A stretch of DNA of 64,000 nt, from the NCBI GenBank assembly GCA_934667095.1, contig CAKULE010000009.1, forward strand, positions 1 through 64,000, written 5' to 3'. Below the pieces are notes generated by a model. It worked only from the letters and a program-made list of their open reading frames with translations, did not search any database and was not told the origin of the DNA. The stretch comes from an uncultured Oscillospiraceae bacterium (GTDB lineage: Bacteria; Bacillota; Clostridia; Oscillospirales; Oscillospiraceae). The position numbers and the translations under genes are program-made. Positions 9,758 through 18,232 of the stretch are shown here, one piece after another; the stretch's first letter is position 1; every line of letters begins with the position of its first letter.

Positions 9758-10942
9758 ATGGAAATCAAAGAAGTTGTTGTAGTGGGCATGGCCCGGTCCC
9801 CCATCGGGAACTTCGGCGGGGCTCTGTCCTCCGTTCCCGCCGTGGAACTGGCCACCACCGTGGCCCGCGCCGCTGTGGAGCGCGCCGGCGTGGACCCCAA
9901 GGAGATCAACGAGGTCACGCTCGGCACCGTCTATAAGCACGGCATGAAGGGCAACCCCGCCCGTCAGGTGCAGGTCGCGCTGGGTATCCCTGTGGAGGGA
10001 GCTGCCTGCACCGTGGAGCAGCAGTGCGCCTCCAGCCTCCGCGCGCTGGAGATCGCTGTCCAGTCCATCCAGCTGGGCAAGACCAATGCCGCGCTGGTCT
10101 GCGGCGTGGAGAGCATGTCCAATGTGCCCCACTTGATGCTGGGCCTGCGCAAGGGCGTGAAGCTGGGCCCCACCAAGGTGGAGGACGCCCTGCAGTATGA
10201 CGCGCTCATCGACGTGTTCAGCGGCGAGAGTATCATGCGCACCGCTGAGAACGTGGCCGAGCGCTGGCACGTCTCCCGTCAGGCGCAGGACGAGTACGCC
10301 CTGCTCAGCCAGCAGCGGGCGGCGGACGCCATCGAGGCCGGCCGCTTCAAGGATGAGATCGTCCCCATCGAGGTGAAGACCCGCAAGGGCGTCACGCTGG
10401 TGGACACCGACGAGCATCCCCGCCGCACTACCATGGAAGAGCTGTCCGCCCTGCGGCCCGCCTTCATGAAGGACGGCACTGTCACCGCCGGCAACGCCTC
10501 CGGCATCAATGACGGCGCCAGCGCCGCGGTCATCATGTCCGCGGACAAGGCCAAGGAGCTGGGCCTGAAGCCGCTGGTGCGCATTCTGTCCACCGCGACG
10601 GTGGGCGTGGCCCCGGAGATCATGGGCGTGGGCCCCATCTATGCCATTCCCAAGGCCATCGAGGACGCCGGCCTGAAGCAGGCCGACATCGACTACTACG
10701 AGATCAACGAGGCCTTTGCCGCGCAGGTGGTCCCCTGCCTGCGTGAGCTGAACATTCCGCTGGACAAGGTCAACGCCAACGGTTCCGGCATCGCGCTGGG
10801 CCACCCCGTGGGCATGACCGGCCTGCGGCTGATGATCAGCGGCTATTATGAGCTGAAGCGCCGCGGCGGCCGGTACGGCTGCGGCTCCCTGTGTGCCGGC
10901 GGCGGCCCCGCTATGGCCGTGGTGTTTGAAGCGCTCAACTGA
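9758..10942 (+). CDS. Acetyl-CoA acetyltransferase (thiolase)
   Basis: The 394-residue thiolase has nucleophilic Cys90 in EQQCASSLRA, the active-site His in LGHPVGMTG, and the C-terminal Cys in CAGGG. The start at 9758 reads MEIKEVVVVG after a GGGAGAAAG site; in-frame upstream sequence overlaps the CoA-transferase gene and is not used. It lies 23 bases after the CoA-transferase gene and 45 bases before a BKACE gene. The likely role is to split acetoacetyl-CoA, made from acetoacetate by the transferase, into two acetyl-CoA. Confidence 0.93.
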   Translation: MEIKEVVVVGMARSPIGNFGGALSSVPAVELATTVARAAVERAGVDPKEINEVTLGTVYKHGMKGNPARQVQVALGIPVEGAACTVEQQCASSLRALEIAVQSIQLGKTNAALVCGVESMSNVPHLMLGLRKGVKLGPTKVEDALQYDALIDVFSGESIMRTAENVAERWHVSRQAQDEYALLSQQRAADAIEAGRFKDEIVPIEVKTRKGVTLVDTDEHPRRTTMEELSALRPAFMKDGTVTAGNASGINDGASAAVIMSADKAKELGLKPLVRILSTATVGVAPEIMGVGPIYAIPKAIEDAGLKQADIDYYEINEAFAAQVVPCLRELNIPLDKVNANGSGIALGHPVGMTGLRLMISGYYELKRRGGRYGCGSLCAGGGPAMAVVFEALN

Positions 10943-10987
10943 GATCATTCCCACTCATTGCTGAAATTTTGAAAGGAGTTTATTATT

Positions 10988-11830
10988 ATGGCTAAGAAGA
11001 CGATCATTACCATCGCGACGACCGGCGCATGGCCGAAGAAGGAGAACAACCCGAACGTGCCGATGACCCCCGCGGAGATCGCGGAGGACGTGTATGACTG
11101 CTGGCAGGCCGGCGCTGCGATCGCCCACCTGCATATGCGCGATGATCAGGGCAACGGCACCATGGACAAGGCGAAGTTCGCTGAGACCGTGCGTCTGCTG
11201 CGGACCAACCACCCCGATTGTGACATCGTGCTGAACATGACCACCTCCGGCGCCCTGACTGCCTCCGAGGAGGAGCGTTGGGCCCACATCGTGGAGCTGA
11301 AGCCGGAGATGGCTTCCTATGACTGCGGCTCCATGAACTGGCTGCACACCACTCTGTTCCTGAATCCCCCCGCCTTCCTGGAGAAGCTGGGCGCGGTCAT
11401 GAACGAGAACAACATCAAGCCCGAGATCGAGGCCTTTGACCCGGGCATGATCGCCAACGCGGCGTACTACCTGAAGAAGGGCGTGCTGAAGGCCCCCCTG
11501 CACTTCCAGTTCTGCATGGGCTGCGCCAACGGCATTCCCGGGTCCATGAAGAACCTGCTGTTCATGAAGGAGACCATGGATCAGCTGTGCCCGGGCTCTA
11601 CCTGGAGCTGCTTCGGCGTGGGCCACTCCGCGCTGGAGACCCTGTACGGCGCAGTGGCGCTGGGCGGGCACATCCGCGTGGGCATGGAGGACAACGTGAT
11701 GTATGCGAAGGGCCAGCTGGCCACCAGCAACCGCCAGTTTGTGGAGCGCGCTGCCCGCGTGATCCGCGAGTACGGCAACGATGTCGCCACCCCCGACGAG
11801 GCCCGCGAGATCCTCAGCCTCAAGCGGTAA
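10988..11830 (+). CDS. Beta-keto acid cleavage enzyme (BKACE, Kce/DUF849 family)
   Basis: The 280-residue protein belongs to the BKACE family, whose founding member Kce cleaves 3-keto-5-aminohexanoate in lysine fermentation. The metal-binding HxH is His47/His49 in AHLHMRD, and a conserved Glu lies in GMEDNV. The reaction joins a beta-keto acid with acetyl-CoA and yields acetoacetate plus a new acyl-CoA. It closes the operon with CoA-transferase and thiolase, which handle acetoacetate. A second BKACE lies at 15210-16055. The specificity pocket cannot be assigned, so lysine, carnitine or another beta-keto acid are all possible. Confidence 0.92.
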   Translation: MAKKTIITIATTGAWPKKENNPNVPMTPAEIAEDVYDCWQAGAAIAHLHMRDDQGNGTMDKAKFAETVRLLRTNHPDCDIVLNMTTSGALTASEEERWAHIVELKPEMASYDCGSMNWLHTTLFLNPPAFLEKLGAVMNENNIKPEIEAFDPGMIANAAYYLKKGVLKAPLHFQFCMGCANGIPGSMKNLLFMKETMDQLCPGSTWSCFGVGHSALETLYGAVALGGHIRVGMEDNVMYAKGQLATSNRQFVERAARVIREYGNDVATPDEAREILSLKR

Positions 11831-11841
11831 TCAAAGCAAGC

Positions 11842-11880
11842 AAAAGCTCCCTGCTGCCTCGGCAGCAGGGAGCTTTTTTA
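11842..11880. terminator. Bidirectional terminator between BKACE and permease genes
   Basis: AGCTCCCTGCTGCC and GGCAGCAGGGAGCT form a 14-base stem with a two-base loop. A T-run follows on the plus strand and an A-run precedes, so it can serve both convergent genes. Confidence 0.9.
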
Positions 11881-11891
11881 TGTTTTGCCGG

Positions 11892-13205
11892 TCAGTCGAA
11901 GATCCCAATGGCGGCAGCGATGGCGGCGAGCACCGTGACGATGCCCGTGGCGGCGATGGTGGTGGTGAAGATGGTAGGATAGGCATCCTTCATGGGACAG
12001 TCGCACAGCTCCGTCTGGATGACGATGGAGGCGTTGGTGGGCAGGGAGTCAAACACCGTGCAGGCCCAGGTACAGATGATGACGCAGGCGTACATGGACA
12101 TGCTCTGCCCGATGTAGCCCGTGAGGGCCATGGTACAGATGGTGGGGATGGCCCCGGCGCCGGAGAAGGCTACCAGCACTACCGCCAGGATGGTGAAGCT
12201 CACCACCGGGGGAATGCCGGAGCCCGCCAGGGCGTCCACCCCCCACTGGAAGGCGGGGCTGAGGGACATGACCATGGTGGGCAGCACCATCAGCATGAAC
12301 TGCAGGGGGATGAGCAACACGCCGTCGTTGGCGTAATGGATCATGGAGGTAAAGCGGTTTTTCCCCTCTTCCACCGGGAAGTAGGGGAAAAGACAGATCA
12401 CCGTGGCGATGAGGCCGAAGGTGATGGAAATCCAGTCCCGCACGTGGAGGATGGAGTAGCTGACGATGACCACCAGGATGGGCAGGAAGCACAGCAATAC
12501 CGGCGGCAGCTTTTCCGCCAGCTGGCCGATCATCATGTTCCCGGGCTCAAAGTGCCGCCCGGCGGCCCGGTCCTTCTTCGCATAGCGGAGCATGATAAGA
12601 CAGACGATGACGATGTACACCAGCATGAGGATCAGCCGGGGGAAGAAATAGGCCGTGGCGCTGTAGCCGGGCAGGTAGAGGCCGAACATCACGTTGGCCT
12701 GCGTGGGGGCGCCGGGGAGGATGATCCCGATGGTGCCGGCGATGACCAGCACGGCGTTCAGGTGCCGCCGGTCGATGTCCACCTTGCGGAAGACCTCCGC
12801 CCCCACCAGGAACATGGTGACCATCACGGCGTCGTTGACAAAGCCGGCCAGACCCAAGATGATACGGAACACGATGAACAGCAGGATGGCCAGGACTACC
12901 TTCCAGCTCTCGTTCTTCACCTTTTCTACGGGCTTGAGCAGGAAGTTGGCGATGCTGTCAATGGCGCCCGCCTTGCTGTAGAGCACGCCCATGGCGGCGC
13001 CGAACAGGGTGACGAACACGGCGGGCATGAGCACGGAGCCCCAGATGGACAGCGCCTGCTGGAAGGTGTCCGCAAAGTCCATGCCGTTGGTGAAGATCAT
13101 CAGGGAACAGCCGATGACCACCGAGTAGATGGGGCTGAGCCCCTTGTAGATCAGGAATGCGATGAGCAGCAGGGAAATGATCAAAGCGCAGGCTTGAAAC
13201 AGCAT
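11892..13205 (-). CDS. GntP/citrate-type anion permease
   Basis: The 437-residue protein is almost wholly hydrophobic, with about twelve membrane segments. It resembles the ion-transporter superfamily permeases (GntP, CitMHS, DcuC) that carry sugar acids or carboxylates. It is the last gene of the long leftward operon that starts with M24-A1. A clear paralogue at 24110-25432 ends the matching rightward operon, sharing stretches such as YPYFP-EEGK and LPTM. The pairing suggests both import the substrate of the M24 proteins. GC-rich hairpins separate it from the kinase gene upstream. Substrate unknown. Confidence 0.85.
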   Translation of the reverse strand: MLFQACALIISLLLIAFLIYKGLSPIYSVVIGCSLMIFTNGMDFADTFQQALSIWGSVLMPAVFVTLFGAAMGVLYSKAGAIDSIANFLLKPVEKVKNESWKVVLAILLFIVFRIILGLAGFVNDAVMVTMFLVGAEVFRKVDIDRRHLNAVLVIAGTIGIILPGAPTQANVMFGLYLPGYSATAYFFPRLILMLVYIVIVCLIMLRYAKKDRAAGRHFEPGNMMIGQLAEKLPPVLLCFLPILVVIVSYSILHVRDWISITFGLIATVICLFPYFPVEEGKNRFTSMIHYANDGVLLIPLQFMLMVLPTMVMSLSPAFQWGVDALAGSGIPPVVSFTILAVVLVAFSGAGAIPTICTMALTGYIGQSMSMYACVIICTWACTVFDSLPTNASIVIQTELCDCPMKDAYPTIFTTTIAATGIVTVLAAIAAAIGIFD

Positions 13206-13299
13206 GTTATGCTCTCCTCTCGTTTCTTTTCAGTCCTATTTTCGCAAAGGATAGGCAGGGAAACGCGGATCTGCTTTGCTTGCTAAAATAACGACTGCC

Positions 13300-13327
13300 C
13301 TGGGCGGCAGGGATGGCTGCCGCCCAG
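13300..13327 (-). other. Intercistronic hairpin upstream of permease gene
   Basis: CTGGGCGGCAG and CTGCCGCCCAG form an 11-base perfect stem with a six-base loop in the 207-base gap between the kinase and permease genes. No T-run follows on the minus strand. A second inverted repeat (TTCCGGGCC/GGCCCGGAA, about 13339-13395) encloses a TATA-rich loop. These could tune expression of the permease relative to upstream genes. Confidence 0.5.
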
Positions 13328-13412
13328 GAGTCGCTGGATTTTTCTGCTTTCCGGGCCGTTTTTCATTTTATATAGTATATCACAGGGCCCGGAAAAGGGC
13401 AAGGAAAGGAAC

Positions 13413-14582
13413 TTACAGAGCCAGCAGCTGCTTGACCGCCGGACGGTCCAGCAGTTCGGGCCGGGCCGCCTTAAAGTGGGTGATGTAGGCGTCCATGCTG
13501 TCAAAGCCCTCGGGCAGGGTGGTATAGTGCTTGGCGGCCTCCTCGCCGTTCAGCACCCGCAGGCCGCCCCGGGCCAGGGCCAGCATTTCCCGCTCACCGG
13601 GGATGACCAGCACGGGGGCCAGCTTGCCCACCCGTTCCTTCAGCCAGCCGGTGAACAGCTTGGAGTTGGCCACGCCGCCGGTGAGGACGATGGCGTCCGC
13701 CTCGGACATCAGGACGGTGAACATCTCGCCGATGGCCTTGGCCACCTGATAGGCCATGACCTGATACATGAACTCGGCATCCAGGTCGCCGGCCTCGATC
13801 AGCTTCTCCAGCTCGATCATGGTGTCCACATGGAAGTAGGACAGCAGACCGCCGGCGTCGGTGATGCGCTGCATGTCCTGAAGGGTCTTGCCCTCCTTGT
13901 AGCACATCATCATCATTTTGATAAAGCTCACCCGGCCCGCCCGCTGGGGACCCATGGGGCCCTCGTCGCACATGACAGAGTCCTGGATGATGCCGTGGTC
14001 GTGGGCGGAGACGGAGATGCCGCCGCCCAGATGGGCGATGACCAGCTTGCAGTCCTCGTACTTCTTGCCCAGCTGCTGGGCGGCCTCCCGGCCCACCATG
14101 CGGGTGTTCAGGTTGTGGCAGCCCACGTGGCGCTCCACGCCGGGGATGCCGGACATGTGGGCCAGGGGGCCGGCCATGTCGGCGGCCACGGCGTCATAGA
14201 AAATGGCGGGCTTGCCGCCGGCCTCCTGGGCCAGGGAGAAGGCCAGGATGGGGGCCAGGTTGGAGGCGTGGTAGGTGCCGGCGTCGGAGAAGGCCAGCTC
14301 CTGCACCACCCGCTTGTCGATGACATAAGCGCCGTAGTCCACCCGGCCGGGGGCGCCGCCCCGGGAGACAAAGATGTCGATGTCCGCCAGGTCAATGTGG
14401 TTCTCTTTCAGAAAGTCCCGAATGCTCTCCATCCGGGCGTCAAACTCGTCCAGCACGTGGACGGAGCCGTGGTTTTCCGGCTTGGGGAAGACCAGAGACT
14501 GCTCCAGCACCAGGTTATCGTCGTGGTAGTAGGCCAGCTTGGTGGAGGTGGAGCCGGGATTGATGGTCAGAATATTTTTCAT
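13413..14582 (-). CDS. buk: Butyrate kinase family acyl kinase
   Basis: The 389-residue protein begins MKNILTINPGSTSTKLA, the phosphate-binding start of butyrate/acetate kinases (ASKHA fold), and contains VIAHLGGGISV and IVLTGGVANS nucleotide-binding motifs. It converts an acyl phosphate plus ADP into an acid plus ATP. I chose the ATG at 14582 after a GAGGTG site. The PduL-type phosphotransacylase gene lies 8 bases upstream, so the pair makes ATP from the acyl-CoA released by the BKACE. Butyrate kinase normally partners Ptb, so pairing with PduL is less usual. The acyl chain used is uncertain. Confidence 0.9.
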   Translation of the reverse strand: MKNILTINPGSTSTKLAYYHDDNLVLEQSLVFPKPENHGSVHVLDEFDARMESIRDFLKENHIDLADIDIFVSRGGAPGRVDYGAYVIDKRVVQELAFSDAGTYHASNLAPILAFSLAQEAGGKPAIFYDAVAADMAGPLAHMSGIPGVERHVGCHNLNTRMVGREAAQQLGKKYEDCKLVIAHLGGGISVSAHDHGIIQDSVMCDEGPMGPQRAGRVSFIKMMMMCYKEGKTLQDMQRITDAGGLLSYFHVDTMIELEKLIEAGDLDAEFMYQVMAYQVAKAIGEMFTVLMSEADAIVLTGGVANSKLFTGWLKERVGKLAPVLVIPGEREMLALARGGLRVLNGEEAAKHYTTLPEGFDSMDAYITHFKAARPELLDRPAVKQLLAL

Positions 14583-14590
14583 GCCGCACC

Positions 14591-15196
14591 TCATTCCCCC
14601 TTGGACAGCCAGCCCCGCTTGATCTTGAACAGGGAGCAGGCGTTCCACTCGTCGTAGTCCAGATGGACGTCGGAGACCTCCATGCCCACCTCACGGGGCG
14701 GGACTCGGGCGATGACGCCGTGGAGGGTGGTGGGCCGCTCGCCCTCGATGTAGAGGTCGCAGGCCTCGCCGTTCTTGACACCGATGGCATCGGCATCGTC
14801 GGGGGTCAGGTGGACGTGGCGGCGGGCCACGAACATGCCCCGGGGCAGGTCAACGCTGCCCTTGGGGCCCCGGAGGGTGACGCCCATGGTGCCCTCCAGC
14901 TTGCCGCTGTCCCCCAGGGGGGGCACCACGCCGATCATGCGGCCCTCGGTGAAGCTGACCTCCACCTGGGTTTCCTTCCGGGTGGGGCCCAGCACGGAAC
15001 AGACGAAGCTCTTGCCATCGGGGCCCACCACCTCGACCTTCAGGTCGCTGAGGAAGTCACCCTTGCCGTCTGCACCCAGCACCCGCTTGGGCTTGACCTC
15101 GGCGTCGGGGCCGAACAGGGCCTTCAGGTCGGCATCGCTGAGATGGACATGGCGGCCGGAGGCCTGAACCATGACCTGGATCTTTTTCTTTTCCAT
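14591..15196 (-). CDS. pduL: Phosphate acyltransferase, PduL type
   Basis: The 201-residue protein has two PduL half-domains, marked by SGRHVHLSD near the N-terminus and ARRHVHLTPDD near the middle, whose His residues bind zinc. PduL moves an acyl group between CoA and phosphate. There is no N-terminal microcompartment-targeting extension, and no shell genes are nearby, so it should be cytosolic. It lies between the BKACE gene and the butyrate kinase gene, with gaps of 13 and 8 bases. It probably acts on the acyl-CoA product of the BKACE. Confidence 0.92.
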   Translation of the reverse strand: MEKKKIQVMVQASGRHVHLSDADLKALFGPDAEVKPKRVLGADGKGDFLSDLKVEVVGPDGKSFVCSVLGPTRKETQVEVSFTEGRMIGVVPPLGDSGKLEGTMGVTLRGPKGSVDLPRGMFVARRHVHLTPDDADAIGVKNGEACDLYIEGERPTTLHGVIARVPPREVGMEVSDVHLDYDEWNACSLFKIKRGWLSKGE

Positions 15197-15209
15197 GGAT
15201 TGGACCTCC

Positions 15210-16055
15210 TTAGTGCTTGGAATTGCAGTTCTTGAGCTTCAGGATCTCGCGGGCGTCATCGGGCGTGGCCACCTCGTTGCCGAACTCGCGGATGACGCGG
15301 GCGGCGCGCTCCACCAGCATTTCGTTGGAAGCCAGTTCGCCCTTCTTGTAGTATACATTGTCCTCCAGACCCACGCGGACGTTGCCGCCGCAGGCCAGGG
15401 CGGTGTACAGCACGGGCAGATGGCCGGCACCGGTGCCGAAGGCGGACCAGGTGGAGCCGGCGGGCAGCAGGCGCGACATCTCCGCCACGTTGTAGGCCGT
15501 GGCTTTGGCCTGGCCCAGTACGCCCAGACACAGCTGGAAGTGGAGGGAGCCCTCGGGCAAGACCTTCTCCTTCTCCTGGAAGTAGACGGCGGCGTTGATC
15601 ATGCCATAGTCAAAGACCTCAATCTCAGGCTTTACATCATTTTCGATGCATACTTTGCCCAGTTTTCGCAGGAACTCGGGGGTATTATCGAAAATGGGGC
15701 CGGGAAGCCAGTTGAAGGAGCCTACGTCATAGGAACACATCTCGGGCTTGAGCATGATGACGTGCTCGAACCGGACCTCATCGCAGGGGTAGTCCCTGCC
15801 GCCGGAGGTGGTCAGGTTGATGACCAGATCGGTGTTGTCCCGGATGCGCTCCACGGTTTCCTTGAAGCGCTCCTTATCCATGGTGCCGTGGCCCTCCTCG
15901 TCCCGCATATGCAGGTGGACAATAGCGGCGCCCTTTTTCCAGACGCGGACGGCGTCCTCGGCGATCTCCTTGGGGGTCAGGGGAATGTAGGGGTTGAGTT
16001 CCTTGGGGGTGACGGCGCCGGTGAGGGAGGCGGTGATGATCGTTTTGGTTGCCAT
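15210..16055 (-). CDS. Beta-keto acid cleavage enzyme (BKACE, DUF849 family)
   Basis: The 281-residue protein parallels the BKACE at 10988-11830, with metal ligands His47/His49 in VHLHMRD and the conserved Glu in GLEDNV. I chose the ATG at 16055 (MATKTIIT) because AAAGGAGAT lies about ten bases before it; a TTG at 16064 is the alternative. It sits between the carnitine-dehydrogenase-like gene and pduL, which fits a route from beta-hydroxy acid to beta-keto acid to acyl-CoA plus acetoacetate. Sequence differences from the first copy around the substrate loops suggest a different substrate, but this is inference. Confidence 0.92.
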   Translation of the reverse strand: MATKTIITASLTGAVTPKELNPYIPLTPKEIAEDAVRVWKKGAAIVHLHMRDEEGHGTMDKERFKETVERIRDNTDLVINLTTSGGRDYPCDEVRFEHVIMLKPEMCSYDVGSFNWLPGPIFDNTPEFLRKLGKVCIENDVKPEIEVFDYGMINAAVYFQEKEKVLPEGSLHFQLCLGVLGQAKATAYNVAEMSRLLPAGSTWSAFGTGAGHLPVLYTALACGGNVRVGLEDNVYYKKGELASNEMLVERAARVIREFGNEVATPDDAREILKLKNCNSKH

Positions 16056-16071
16056 TGTGTTCAATCTCCTT

Positions 16072-16983
16072 TCAGATTTTGTGGTGAATGTTTTTCAGAA
16101 TGTCAGCAAAGGCCCGGTCGCGGAACTTGACCACGGAGTCTACGGTATTGCCGAAGTTCTCCGGGCGGTTGGCAATCTCCTGGTCCACGCCGTCGGCGAT
16201 GAGGTTAATGGTGCGCTCCTTTTCGGTATCGCCATCTTCATTGCCGTACTTCTTGCCCATCATGCGGAAGCCGCCGGGCACACCCAGAGACATGGTGAGC
16301 AGCTGGCCGGTGACGGCCATGCGCATCCCGGGACCGAACATGATGGCCTTGTCGATGTCCTCCACGGAACACTCGCCGTTGGCCACGGCTTGGATCGCAC
16401 CGTCCATCACGGCCCAGGACAGCTTGTTGACGATAAAGCCGTGGACCTCCTTACGGCAGAGCACGGGCTCCTTGCCCATGGCTTTGTAGACCTCCATGGC
16501 GGTGTCGATGGTCTCCTGGCTGGCGTGAGGGCCGCATACCTCAATGAGGGGCAGCAGATAGGATGGGTTATAGGGGTGGCCCACAATGATATTTTCCGGG
16601 TAGATGGCGCCCCGGGACAGATCAGAGGGGAACATACCGGAGGTGGAACTGGCGATGACGGCGGCCTTCCCTACAAGTTCCTGAATACTGCGGTAGGTGC
16701 TCTGCTTCAGTTCCAGACGCTCGGGTACGCACTCCTGCACGAAGCGGGCGCCGGTGACGGCCTGGGCCAGATCCTGGGTAAAGGTCATGGCGGTAAGGGC
16801 CGCCTCTGCCCGGGCGGCGTCGGTGGCCCCGGCTTCGATCAGAATGTCCAGAATGCTCTGGACGGTCTTTTTCACCACGGCGGGGTTGGCCACATCATAC
16901 AGAGCTACCTCCTGCCCGTTCAGGGCGGCGTTGACGGCCAGACCGGACCCGATCATGCCGGTGCCTACAAATGCGATCTTCAT
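16072..16983 (-). CDS. 3-hydroxyacid dehydrogenase, L-carnitine dehydrogenase / lambda-crystallin-like
   Basis: The 303-residue protein has an N-terminal Rossmann domain (VGTGMIGSG) and the C-terminal helical domain of 3-hydroxyacyl-CoA dehydrogenases. The active-site segment HPYNPSYLLPLIEVCG resembles L-carnitine dehydrogenase and L-gulonate 3-dehydrogenase, which oxidise free beta-hydroxy acids rather than CoA esters. Its partner gene downstream encodes a BKACE, which needs a free beta-keto acid, so NAD-dependent oxidation of a free beta-hydroxy acid is the best reading. A CoA-dependent role remains possible. It follows GGAAAAG at good spacing. Confidence 0.87.
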   Translation of the reverse strand: MKIAFVGTGMIGSGLAVNAALNGQEVALYDVANPAVVKKTVQSILDILIEAGATDAARAEAALTAMTFTQDLAQAVTGARFVQECVPERLELKQSTYRSIQELVGKAAVIASSTSGMFPSDLSRGAIYPENIIVGHPYNPSYLLPLIEVCGPHASQETIDTAMEVYKAMGKEPVLCRKEVHGFIVNKLSWAVMDGAIQAVANGECSVEDIDKAIMFGPGMRMAVTGQLLTMSLGVPGGFRMMGKKYGNEDGDTEKERTINLIADGVDQEIANRPENFGNTVDSVVKFRDRAFADILKNIHHKI

Positions 16984-17002
16984 GATAATCTTTTCCTTTC
17001 TG

Positions 17003-18157
17003 TTACAGAAGTTCCAGGATACCGGCCGCGCCCATGCCGCCGCCGATGCACATGGTGATCAGGGCGTATCTGCCTCCGTTCTTTTTCAGATAGTCCAGGG
17101 CCTTGATACTGAGGAAAATACCTGTGGCGCCCTGAGGATGCCCCAGTGCCATGGCGCCGCCCCAGGGGTTGACCTTGTCGGAATCCATGCCCAGGGTGCG
17201 GATGCAGTACAGCGCCTGGGAGGCAAAGGCCTCGTTCAACTCGATCACGTCCATCTGGTCCAGGGTCATGCCCGTGCGCGCCATGACCTTGGGTACGGCC
17301 ACGGTGGGGCCGATCCCCATTTCATCGGGGGCGCAGCCGCCCACGGCAAAGCCCACGAAGCGGGCGATGGGCCTGATGCCCAGTTCTTTGGCCTTGTCGG
17401 TGGACATGAGAATGGCGGCGGCCGCCGCGTCAGTCATCTGGGAGGAATTTCCGGCGGTGACGCTGCCGCCCTCCTTGAAGCTGGGCTTCAGCCCGGCCAG
17501 GGCCTCGAGACTGGTCTCCGGGCGGATACCCTCGTCCTCAGTCTGGACGGTGCCGTCGGGCAGGATGATGGGGATGATGCTGGCGGCCAGGTCGCCCCGC
17601 TGCTGGGCGGCGGCGGCCCGGTGGTGGGACTCTACGGCCAGTTCGTCCATGTCATGGCGGGAGATATGGTAGCGCTCGGCTACATTCTCGGCGGTGATGC
17701 CCATGGGCACCATGGAGTCCGGCCGGTGCTCCAGCAGCCACTTGTTCATGTAGGTGGGGTCTAGGGGGCCGAAGCTGTTGGTCATATCCTCGGCGCCGCA
17801 GACCATCACCACGTCCATCTCGCCGGCGCGGATGGCGTTGGCGGCGTCGGCCATGGCCTGCAGGCCGGTGGAACAGTAGCGGTTGATGGTGATAGCGGGC
17901 ACGCTGTCGGGCAGCTGGGCACGGTGGACCACGTTGCGCCCGGCGTTCTGGGCCAGGGCGTTCATGGTGGCGGCGGTGCCGAAGATGAAGTCGTCGATCA
18001 TCTCAGGCTTCAGCTGGGGGACCTTGTCCAGCACGCCCCGCACCACCTGGGCGGTGAAGTCGATGGCGTTCATGCCGGTGCGGGCGTAGCCGCCCTTCCG
18101 GGCCTTGCAGCAGGGGGAGCGGCCGTAGGCCACGATGACTGCGTCTTTCAGTTCCAT
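17003..18157 (-). CDS. Acetyl-CoA acetyltransferase (thiolase)
   Basis: The 384-residue thiolase has nucleophilic Cys95 in NRYCSTGLQA, the His in GHPQGATG and the C-terminal Cys in CIGGGMG. It is closest in layout to the thiolase at 2450-3610, sharing the VIAYGR and MTLDQMDVIELNEAFA-like segments. It lies 75 bases after M24-B1 and 19 bases before the dehydrogenase gene. It would convert acetoacetyl-CoA to acetyl-CoA. No CoA-transferase is in this operon, so activation of acetoacetate probably relies on the transferase at 8409-9734. Confidence 0.93.
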   Translation of the reverse strand: MELKDAVIVAYGRSPCCKARKGGYARTGMNAIDFTAQVVRGVLDKVPQLKPEMIDDFIFGTAATMNALAQNAGRNVVHRAQLPDSVPAITINRYCSTGLQAMADAANAIRAGEMDVVMVCGAEDMTNSFGPLDPTYMNKWLLEHRPDSMVPMGITAENVAERYHISRHDMDELAVESHHRAAAAQQRGDLAASIIPIILPDGTVQTEDEGIRPETSLEALAGLKPSFKEGGSVTAGNSSQMTDAAAAAILMSTDKAKELGIRPIARFVGFAVGGCAPDEMGIGPTVAVPKVMARTGMTLDQMDVIELNEAFASQALYCIRTLGMDSDKVNPWGGAMALGHPQGATGIFLSIKALDYLKKNGGRYALITMCIGGGMGAAGILELL

Positions 18158-18232
18158 GACTGATTCCTCATTCCTTGATAGATTGCGGGTCTGCCCGCCG
18201 GGGGCTTTAACTCCCGGTGGGCGTTTTGGCGT

